This document shows positions 42,223 through 51,175 of a stretch of DNA of 64,000 nucleotides, one piece after another. The notes beneath the pieces are model-generated. The model was not told the DNA's origin, searched no databases, and saw nothing but the letters and a program-made list of their open reading frames with translations. Position 1 is the first letter of the stretch; each line of letters opens with the position of its first letter. Made by a program: the position numbers and the translations under genes. The stretch is from contig JAPFFF010000010.1 in assembly GCA_039105265.1 (NCBI GenBank), positions 1,240,001-1,304,000 of the forward strand. Reading direction: 5' to 3'. This DNA comes from Tritrichomonas musculus. Lineage: Eukaryota; Parabasalia; Tritrichomonadida; Tritrichomonadidae.

Positions 42223-42678
42223 TAGGCTTGTTATTCTGATATCAATTATCAGGTTTGGCACTTTTTTTAACTCAGATAATCGATAATAAAATGCTATTGA
42301 TTGGAACTTTTTATTGATGAATTCGATTATCAAGTATGAAATGTGATACAAAAAAAATATGCTTTTGATATCGAATCTTGATTAATCGAAATTAATACCT
42401 GAAAAAAACATTAAAAATAGTATTTTAATGACATAAAATAAATATATTCTAACTTATTATGTAAAAGAATCAGCTTTTATTAAATTTTATAACGGATATG
42501 TGAAGTAAACAGTTAAAAAAGTTTACAAAAATTTGATACGTTAAAAAAATTTCAATATTGATAATCGATCTTTAATTTTTATTCATTATTGATATCAGAG
42601 ATAAAATTTTTGATTTGATATTGATATCAGAAAAATGGATCAATTATCGATATCGAAAATCGAGACTTAACAAGCCTA
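42223..42678. mobile_element. 456-bp hAT-like MITE with perfect 8-bp target duplication
   Basis: Terminal inverted repeats TAGGCTTGTTA (42223-42233 and complement 42668-42678) are flanked by ATTATCAA on both sides (42215-42222 and 42679-42686). An 8-bp duplication with TAGG-type ends is the hallmark of hAT-superfamily transposons. The interior is non-coding and carries several short ATATC/GATAT inverted motifs. A second, partial copy is at 54218-54405. Confidence 0.85.
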
Positions 42679-42924
42679 ATTATCAAGAGGCATGTCAACC
42701 AAAATTCTACTCGATAATTTTTTTTGAAAATGATAATATAAGATTTAAATGATGTATATTAAAACTTTTCCTCTTGAGCAAACGAAAACTTCTATACAGT
42801 TTTTAGTATTCATTCAAATCATCATTTTTAACTCAATATATTCAATTCAAAAAGTAGATATATTCAAATTTGATATATTGAAAAATGAATTCGCTTTCAT
42901 TTTTGATAACATTATTATTGAATA

Positions 42925-43010
42925 CCATTTCAATTTGAGAGAATTTCTATTGAATAGCTTTTCAATTTGAGAGAAGGTTAATTGAATATTCTTTCAATTT
43001 GAGAAGAATA
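42925..43010 (+). repeat. Three tandem ~33-bp units
   Basis: TTTCAATTTGAGAGAA-type units repeat three times, separated by TTNNATTGAATANNCTT. Short degenerate satellite, non-coding. Confidence 0.6.
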
Positions 43011-43116
43011 AATAAGTTTTATTTATAATTTGGAAATTGAATTATCAAAAATTTATTTTATGATATAAATATACTAAGATATTAATTATGAATTTATAAA
43101 AGTAATTATATTTGCA

Positions 43117-44254
43117 GGGAAAATGCATTCTAGCCCCCATTTTTCATATCACATTTCTTTTTTGGGGCTAAATGATTTTTTGTTTATTTTTTTATTGAAA
43201 GTTGTATTTTAGCCCCCAATTTTTTTTATTCATAAGTGTTTTTCATCCCATAGACTTTACATTTCGCAAGTATTTCCCAAAATATTTTTTCTTTGTTGCT
43301 CCTATATGCATATTACTAAATAAATAAATAGAATTTGTTGAAAATAAAAAAAGATATTATTATTTATCTCTATTTATAGGTAAAAAGTACACCTTATCTC
43401 TTGAATTTGATAGAAATAAAATGATTAAAGGTTTTATTTATAATATTTTCTCTATATATAATGTTTTGTTTAATCAAAGATTATATATTCTAAAAATTTT
43501 TCTTGCGTTTTTGGTTATATATGTGTAATTATTTTCGAATATCGTTTATTATTTTATTCACCAAAGAATTTCTCTATTTTTAATTATTTTTGTTGTTCAT
43601 TAAAAAAAACTAAACGACTTTATTTTGTTTTTGCTAAACGATTATTTTTATGTATTTTTGATAGTTTATTTGGTCAAAGTATTTTCAAAAAGTTTCTATT
43701 ACAACCATATATTCTCACAAAATTTTTGGTAATAAAAGAAACACACTAATTCTTATTTAGGATCAATTAAATTAAATTATTTAACGCAGCAGCATTTTCT
43801 TTTTGCCCAAAATGATCTTAAACTTAAACCAGACATTATACTTTCATATTTTTATAATGAATATGAAATATAATAATTTATTCATGTTAATATAAACACC
43901 AGCTTTATGGCTTTTTTTGAGATAATATATAATTTCCAGTATGAGTTAATGATTCTTTCCCTTTTTATTCTATCTATCATTAAATAGTTTATCTTAATAG
44001 AGTAATCATCAAGAATTATTGATGTTTTTTAGAGTTTTTCGTTTTATTTTTATCTTTATATGTTTTTTAACACATAACTTCCTGTTTTTTGCATTTATTT
44101 TATTTTAATATGCTTTTTTTGCTCTTTTTTTAAATTAAATTTACGATTATTTTAAATTGAAAAAGTTATCAAAAAAGTGGGGGCTAAAAAACACATTTTT
44201 ACATTTTTTCCCCCATTTTTCCTTTCAATTTTTGGGGGCTAAAAAAAGTTCCCC
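43117..44254. mobile_element. 1,138-bp TIR element with perfect 9-bp target duplication (Mutator-like)
   Basis: Left end GGGAAAATGCATTCTAGCCC (43117 on) and complement of the right end GGGGAACTTTTTTTAGCCCC (to 44254) are followed in both by further TAGCCCCC motifs as subterminal inverted repeats (43196-43220 and 44178-44190). ATATTTGCA stands on both sides (43108-43116 and 44255-44263). Nine-base duplications are typical of Mutator-like elements. No open frame over 60 codons, so non-autonomous. Confidence 0.8.
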
Positions 44255-44334
44255 ATATTTGCATGTCACAAAAAATTTAAAAATATTTTAAAATATTTTA
44301 TTTTGTTTTTACAAAGTAGGTAAAATCATTATGT

Positions 44335-45190
44335 TCATTGTGCCATCTCTGAAATTGTGTTCATTGTGACCAGTTCGTTATTATCAATCAATTCTTTTAT
44401 ATTTTGATATAATGTTTCTTCTTGTTCTTGGTTGAAAACCGAATTAAAATATTGATTATAATGAAAACTTTTATCAGGTGCTGGTTTGTTCTCGGTGATT
44501 TTTACAATTCTAGGATCATTTTTACTTTTTAAATGATTCCATTTATTTTTACATGATAATGAATCTCGTCCAAACATGTATTGAGAGACAACATTCCACA
44601 TTATTTCACCACGTTCATTTAAAATTGAACCAATGGACATTCCTTCCTTAACAACAGATATCAGCAGTTTTGTATCAGTCTGCGACCATTGTCCATGACG
44701 ATCGTCATAATTTGGCAATTTATTTTGAGCTAGAGAATCTAGAGAAATATGAGATTTTTCAATAAAGTTTTCAAATGGATCAATAGAGTTTTTTGTTGAT
44801 GCATTCGATAAAATGGTTTGGCACTGATCTTTAAATTTTTCTAGAAACCGATTTTAAAAGTGAATACTTATATTCCAGTTTGGATTTAATTTGTGCATAA
44901 GTTAAATGCGATGTGCCTTTTAAATGAGATACTTCTGAATATATTCTGGGAGAAAAAAAAGGATTTTGACATTCTGATGGAAATGATGAGATCTGGTTAT
45001 CAAAATTATAATTGATGTTTGAACAGCCAACCTTGTTATAGTTACATAACTGTTGGTTTTGCATCATCAATTGGCCAATTTGGCGGTTTTGACATTCTGA
45101 TGGAAATGATGAGATCTGGTTATTGAAATCATAGTTGATGTTTGAACAGCCAGCCTTATCATTATTACATGAATGTTGTAATTCATCCAT
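44335..45190 (-). pseudogene. Myb/SANT-like DNA-binding protein, split by one frameshift
   Basis: ATG at 45190 (MDELQHSCNN). The first 119 codons carry two copies of a ~40-residue repeat (GCSNINYDFNNQISSFPSEC and GCSNINYNFDNQISSFPSEC) and then EVSHLKGTSHLTYAQIKSK. The frame breaks near 44855 at an AAAA run; the next frame continues as NRFLEKFKDQCQTILSN to 44335. It contains a Myb/SANT-like domain (GQWSQTDTKLLISVVKEG, then MWNVVSQYMFGRDSLSCKNK WNHLKS) with three spaced Trp residues. One missing A would restore about 285 aa, so an assembly indel is as likely as true decay. Trichomonads have many Myb regulators; this could bind DNA as a transcription factor, or be transposon-derived given the adjacent element. 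Confidence 0.6.
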
Positions 45191-45639
45191 TGATAAGTGT
45201 TGCTTAATTAAAAATGAATTGCTACTTCTTTTTTTATGTTTTCCTCATTGCTATAAAGAGTAAGAATAATTTTCTCAAATATTGAATTGTTATTTTATTA
45301 TTGAATGAATAATTCATATAAAATATGGGAATTTTCAGAAGGATAAAATATAAATTCAGAATTTTATAATAAAATTAATATAATCACCTCAATTTTCTGT
45401 TAAAACAATTGCTTTTAAAAAGATTTATTAAAAAATGAACCTTCTCTATTTCCTTTCGTTTTTCAGATGAACAATGATTGCAATTGGAACAATTACCCAT
45501 TACTTGTTCAATTGGATGACTATTATTTTTTCAGTTTCACTTTTTTTTTGAAAATGATGACTATTATTTCACAAAAAAAAAAAAATAAATAATACTAAAA
45601 TCAAGGGGATATTAAATATTTTTAAATAAAACAATTTTA
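45191..45639. other. A+T-rich intergenic region
   Basis: Two A/T homopolymer runs (about 45541-45550 and 45575-45589). No gene recognised. Confidence 0.5.
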
Positions 45640-46160
45640 CAAATATAATATATTTTTCAACAAGATGGTGCATCATTTCATCGAGCCAAAAATATTCTTC
45701 AATTGGGTTTAGCATTGGAGAATAGGGTGATAAAAAGATTTTGTCCCATACAGTCCAGACACCATGGTGTCAATCTCATATTATCAAGGACTCACTGAAT
45801 CTTTTACCGGATCCATCTTGATAGTAGGATATCTCTCCATATTTTTCTTTGCTTTTTTAAAAGAAAAGTATTGTTCTTGAGTGATTTGTAGCATTTGTCC
45901 CGTTTTGAATAAAATGCTGCAGCCCATTTATGTTTTATTCATCCACAAAATCCTTCCTTCAATTGTGAGGATGAATAGTTCGGCTAAAAATCTATTCAAG
46001 GTCCGAAACTTTCGTAATATTACGTGAATTTCAGAGATCAAAATATCTTTAGATAAACTTTTCCATTTTTGATAAATTTCTTAATTAACCTATGATAGTT
46101 TCTCTATCCTCCTGCACGCTTGCTTTTGGATTGTACACAAGCCTATAATATTAGAGATGG
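45640..46160 (-). pseudogene. Relic of a DDE (IS630/Tc1-like) transposase
   Basis: On the minus strand 45760-45655 reads VWDKIFLSPYSPMLNPIEEY, then FWLDEMMHHLVEKY. SPYSPxLNPIE is the third-acidic-residue motif of IS630/Tc1/mariner transposases. Upstream pieces (QHFIQNGTNATNH, EISYYQDGSGKRFSESL) are in different frames with stops, so the gene is long dead. No inverted ends could be assigned to it. Confidence 0.65.
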
Positions 46161-46350
46161 CATTGATGAGGTCGGCTACATTAAAAGTGAGGTGAAAAAG
46201 TAACGAATTGCTTATAAAAAGTAGGAATTAAAACATATACGACCAGGAAAAAAAACTTTTGTGTGAGAATTGCTTACTAAGTTTGCATAAGCGAAATAAA
46301 TGAAAGATTTTTATCAATTTATTTGATTGAACTCTCTCAAAATAAAAATA

Positions 46351-47155
46351 AACTACCTTCTAAAAACTAGACCTCACAATTTAATTGAGGGGAATTCAAT
46401 ATATTGTTTTTAAAATTGATAAGTTTATTTTATTTTTCTCAGGTCTAGTTTTTGGACAATTGAAAATTAAATAGTAAATAGAAAATAATTGAATAATCTT
46501 TATTAGAAAAATTCAAATGTATTGAAAATTGAATTAATTTAAAATAAAATAATGTATCATCAATATATAACTATAACCATTGTATATTTTTCTTTCTTCT
46601 TCCTAATCTTTTCTTCTTTAAATTCTATATTCTGTAATTTATTAATAAACTACGAATCATAAGAGTGAAATTAAAACTGCGAAATATATTCGATATATAA
46701 GAGGAAAATTTTTCGGAAACCTGGAAATTGTTTTAAATTTGCTGATTTATTTGGTTTAAGTTATTATTGATGCCAAAGCTTGACTTTTAGAGGTTATATA
46801 ATATTAAAAGTCTTGGCTTGAGTGAAAAAGTTTCGGAATAAGGAAAACAATTAAAATATACTGCTGTGTTTGTTTCATTCTGTTGCTGAGGTCAAATTTG
46901 TACTTGAAATTGTGAAAAAATAAAGCTTGTGCCAATATGAGAAAAATTTTAACGAAATCCAGAAAAATAGTCAGAACTAGAGGTAACATTTAGATGGATT
47001 GATCATAAAATTAAATAAATTTTTGTTTATAATATATGGCAGCAAACAAAATATGGCTCTGAAAATAATTCAATGCAATTCAATTTTGAGAATTAGAATA
47101 AAAAAAAATTCAATTAATTATCAAAATTGAGAGGTCTAGTTTTTGGAAGGTAGTT
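46351..47155. mobile_element. 805-bp TIR element with TA flanks (Tc1/mariner-type MITE)
   Basis: Ends AACTACCTTCTAAAAACTAG (46351 on) and the complement of the right end, AACTACCTTCCAAAAACTAG (to 47155), match over about 33 bases with two or three differences. TA stands outside each end (46349-46350 and 47156-47157), as in Tc1/mariner. Near 46440-46456 an inverted internal copy of the TCCAAAAACTAGACCT end occurs, so a ~105-bp sub-element may be nested at the left. No credible transposase inside. Confidence 0.75.
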
Positions 47156-47157
47156 TA

Positions 47158-48877
47158 AATATTATAAAAAAGTGGTATTTTATTTCTATTTTTGAGAGTA
47201 TTTCTGAAGATTATCTAAGAAACAAAATAATCTATACGTTTAGACTTAATAGTGGGTCAAAAAGGGTATCTTTTTTGTGAAAACGAACATCATATATAAG
47301 TTGATAAAAATGAACATTAAATCTTCTCTAAAGCAATGAATATGCATCTGCCATACCATATTTTTTAAAATCAGATTTATCTTTTTTTATGATTGGTATT
47401 TCGGATTTTAAAATATATATAAATGAATAATAAAATCTATTGATGTTTATTTAAAGATTAAGATCAGAAAATACATTTTTTTTTATGAAATATAAAATAT
47501 TTAAGTTACGATCATATATTTATCAAAAAGTTTAATTGAAAATTTTTTATCAAAATTTGTGAAAAAAAAAGAGGTGAGAGAGATGAGGACATATATCAGA
47601 TTTTTTTAATATTTTAAAAATAAATATATATTTATGCTTAAAATAAAATTGCAAAATATTAATGGATTATTTTTGGATGGGAATAAAATATGAATGTTTT
47701 AAAAAATTGAGAATAAGTTAATTCAAAATAAAATAAAAATTCAATTTATTTTTGGTCATATTATTTTTATAACTTTAGAATTATCTCATTTTATTCTTGG
47801 CCAAAAATTTAGGCGTCAAATTTTAAACTAATATTTTATATATGTATAAAATATAAATGAATATGTTAAAACCTTTATATTATTGATGTATGACAATATT
47901 TTCCATTTTAAAAGCATTTCTTTTCATTTTCTGCTCTGCACAATAACTTGTTTATTAAATTTATAATTAAGACTATTAAACATTTATTGTTATAATTATT
48001 TTTACGATTAATAAATTGATTCATAAATCATGCTTTTGTTAAATTGATTTTTTTATGATTTTTGATTGTGTAAAAAAATTTCGTTTTTAATATTTTATGA
48101 TGATGAATGATTATATTTCATTAATAATACTTATATATATAAATAATTTTGAAATTGTTTTTGAAAAATATTTTTTATTTATGGAGATAAATATAAATTA
48201 AATTATAAAAAATACGTTATTTTAGCTCTCGCACCTCTGAAAAAAATGTTTCCAAAATCAGTGTATATTGATTCCGATCGATCTCCAAAATCAATGTATA
48301 TTTATTTATCGATAACAAAAAGTAAATCTCTTACGGGAGAGGAGGCTATATCAGTTTGATTCCATTTTTGTAAAATTTAAACTTCCTTATTAAAAGATCA
48401 GTTGCTTTATGTATAAATTAAAAATAAAGTAAATATATGTTTTTGACTTTAGATTTACTTCATAAATAAAATTTTATGATGATTGATATGCGATTTTATT
48501 TCTCTCAATTTTTGATCTCCTATAAAATATTATTTTTATTAAAGTATCTTATTAAAAATCAATTAAATTACTATATTATTAATATATTTTTACACTAATA
48601 TTTAATAAAATAAAATAAATAAATATTATAATGACAAACATCTTAATATTTACAATATAGACATTTTTTATTGCAATTCGATAGTTCAATTAAAAATATT
48701 TTATTTCAAATATTAAATATGATAATAATTCTTATGGTAAACCTTAATAATATAATATAACAATGCAAATATTAGAGATAAGGTTTTTTATAAAAATAAA
48801 AAAAATCAATACAAATTTTTTATTTTTATTGAAATTCGAATAATTGATTCCGATCGTTTTATTTACAAAATATTACA
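47158..48877. other. 1.7 kb A+T-rich intergenic region
   Basis: No gene. TTGATTCCGATCG occurs at 48269 and again at 48845, just upstream of the discoidin gene; both sites are within 0.6 kb and could be a regulatory motif or a small duplication. Confidence 0.5.
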
Positions 48878-48890
48878 TCACATTTTCTTA
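48878..48890 (+). promoter_or_regulatory. Initiator-like motif of the discoidin gene
   Basis: TCACATTTTCTTA directly abuts the ATG at 48891, which would leave a leader of about ten bases, as is usual in trichomonads. Confidence 0.45.
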
Positions 48891-50042
48891 ATGTCTATCC
48901 CTGAATTAAACAAAGAGATATTGACAGCTGTCATTTCAAAGCCAAAAATTGTATTCAGTTGTGATGGTGTCTCAACAAATGATGATATCATATCATATGG
49001 GAAAAAGAATATTGATAGTTTTGTTCGTTTCTTCAATTATGGTGACAACGGCCTTTCAATTTTGGATGGAAATAAAGATAATAATTGGGTGACAACACCA
49101 AATCCTGAAGAAAATTCATTTACTTTGCTGTTCAATCGTCATTCAATCAGACTAATCAAATTCCAAATTCACACTGGCAAGAAAGGAGATAAACTAGCCC
49201 CTGATGAGTTTTTCTTATATGGATTCAACAGCCGTCTAAAACGTTGGGATGCTATTTTAGATTTTCATGGCGAACGTTTAAAGACAGGATCGTTATATAA
49301 TTTCCCCGTAAGAGATGACAATCAAAAAATATTCTATCGAGTGTTCCGTTTCTCTTCTCTATCAAAAGTTGCTATTGCATATATCAAATTATTTGGTGAC
49401 ATAATGGAAGAAAGTGACCCAGCACCCGAAGATGCAGCCAGAAGTGGAACCTCAGTCGTAGCCTACAAAACAAAGCCTCTTATCAATTGTCCAAAGACAG
49501 AAAAGTTTACTGAAGGAATGCTAAGAACAGCCATGAAATATTACGGACCATTTTTAAAGGAATTTGTTAAAGTTACCGACAAGCCTGACAAGTCAAGCAA
49601 GTACTATGACATCTGGAACGCAAGAAACAGTGCTTATTGTTCTGAAAAAAGTGACAAACCAATCTTTATTTGCTTCTATTTCCCTTATCACGAGGTTTCA
49701 ATATCAGCTTACCACATCCAGCCAGAAAAGAAAGGAAGTATTAAACGCTGGGCTCTTCTTGGATGCCTTAGCAACCAAGATGAAGGAACTGTTCTTGATC
49801 ATCAAGATAATTCTCCATTAGAAAACAAGAACTCCTACTATTCATTCAAATTAAGCGCCGAAAATGAAAGTAAGAAATTTAGAATCCTTAGATTTATTGG
49901 TTTGGAGAAAGATTTCCAAATTCAATGCTTAGATTTCTTCGGTAAAGCAACACCTTGCTCAAAAGTACTTACTGATAGTGATATCTACGGAACTTTTACT
50001 TATTCACAAACAGTTTCTGAGTGGAGAAAAGCTAAGAAATAA
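48891..50042 (+). CDS. Protein with two discoidin-like (F5/8 type C) domains
   Basis: 383 aa, no signal peptide. Domain 1 (about 15-170): NWVTTPNPEENSFTLLFNRH, RLIKFQIHTGKKGDKLAPDE, FRFSSLSKVAIAYIKLFGDI. Domain 2 (about 190-375): KPIFICFYFPYHEVSISAYH, KRWALLGCLSNQDEGTVLDH, FRILRFIGLEKDFQIQCLDF ending FFGKA. Both show the 'FxFxxxxVxxxxYxI...W.L.GS.D' pattern and closing 'I.FFG' strand of trichomonad F5/8C proteins. No BTB region precedes them. Probably a cytoplasmic glycan- or protein-binding module. ATG follows an initiator. Confidence 0.75.
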   Translation: MSIPELNKEILTAVISKPKIVFSCDGVSTNDDIISYGKKNIDSFVRFFNYGDNGLSILDGNKDNNWVTTPNPEENSFTLLFNRHSIRLIKFQIHTGKKGDKLAPDEFFLYGFNSRLKRWDAILDFHGERLKTGSLYNFPVRDDNQKIFYRVFRFSSLSKVAIAYIKLFGDIMEESDPAPEDAARSGTSVVAYKTKPLINCPKTEKFTEGMLRTAMKYYGPFLKEFVKVTDKPDKSSKYYDIWNARNSAYCSEKSDKPIFICFYFPYHEVSISAYHIQPEKKGSIKRWALLGCLSNQDEGTVLDHQDNSPLENKNSYYSFKLSAENESKKFRILRFIGLEKDFQIQCLDFFGKATPCSKVLTDSDIYGTFTYSQTVSEWRKAKK

Positions 50043-50320
50043 AAAACTTTAACTTTTTAACTAAATAGTTAATTTGACCTTTATATCTTAATTTATGATC
50101 GTTTTTAATTCAAAAAAGTTTACAATGTAAAAGAAATCAATTATAGGATTTGAGATGAATGATCTAAAAAGATTGATTAAGGGACAAAATACTAATTTTT
50201 GAAATAAATTTTCTCAATTAGTATTACTGAGGTCAAAGAATATAATTCAATTATTTACAATTATATAAAAAAATCAACTAGATTACATACAGACTAACCG
50301 GAATTGAGCTTAAATGAGAC
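50043..50320. other. Short intergenic region
   Basis: Contains an A/T-rich 3' flank only. Confidence 0.5.
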
Positions 50321-50959
50321 CTAAAAAGACTTTTTATACGATTTTCCTTTCAAAAAATCGAGAGTTTTAGATAATGAACTGATTTTGGGGACAAAGCTCT
50401 TGGAATTATGGTGAAATATTCTTATTGTCTTTATTCTTGGTGATTGTTGGTCAAGCAACTTCCCGTCAATGCAGTTCACGTGATTTGACAATTGTTCAGT
50501 AAATTCACAATCAATCAATTCAACTTTTATCACTTAAATAATAAATTGAACTTGATGAATCAGAATTCATCTCAAAAGAACATACAATAATTTGAATGAT
50601 ATCAACTTTTTCAGATAATAAATGGTCACTCATCAAATTTGTTATGAAGTTTAATGGCCCCACCCGTACCTTTGTTCTTCATAAAAGAGCAGTTTAACAT
50701 TTGGCAGTTTGGTCCAGTTAAGAAAAGTGAATTGCCGCCATAAAAATGATGATTTCGCTTTTCTCCTGTTTTCAACAAAGAAGCAAAGGCTGAAATAAAC
50801 TTCATTAGCTTCTGATGAGCTATATATGTAGGATTCGCCACCAAAAACAGCTGTGCAGCGGGTGAAGTTATTGCTCCCAAAAGTGACACTGCTGTCCAAC
50901 TGATTTTTGTTTTTGATGTAAATTGTGCTGCCACACCCTGATGGCGAACTGCAGTGCAA
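50321..50959 (-). pseudogene. Fragment of a Pmp-like right-handed beta-helix surface protein
   Basis: Three frames on the minus strand give beta-helix rungs: GCGSTIYIKNKNQLDSSVTF, NNFTRCTAVFGGESYIYSSS, GGNSLFLTGPNCQMLNCSF, GTGGAIKLHNKFDE and VELIDCEFTEQLSNHV. 'GGAI' plus 'CxF' spacing is that of chlamydial Pmp-like proteins expanded in trichomonads as surface antigens. Two frame changes and stops separate the pieces, and both the signal peptide and the C-terminal membrane helix are missing. Dead fragment. Confidence 0.7.
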
Positions 50960-51175
50960 ACATGCAGTAAATAATTTGCCTTATCACTTCTACATTTTGC
51001 ACTATTATTTATTTTTATATAAATAAAGTCGTGGTCTCTTTTTGAATAAATTTAATTGAAAATATTAACAATACTTTTACAGCGTTCAGCCAAAATATAG
51101 AATCAATTCTCAAATAAACAAATTTGTAAAGAATTTTACTTATTAATATATATATATATGATATTTATTTAGTTT

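Noticed and set aside
42749-42970. 73-codon frame
   Set aside because: Overlaps a short tandem repeat and has no family resemblance.
45661-45720. Plus-strand FQQDGASFHRAKN resembling a mariner QDNAPxH motif
   Set aside because: The minus strand at the same place gives the clearer SPYSPMLNPIEE motif; the plus reading has no supporting context.
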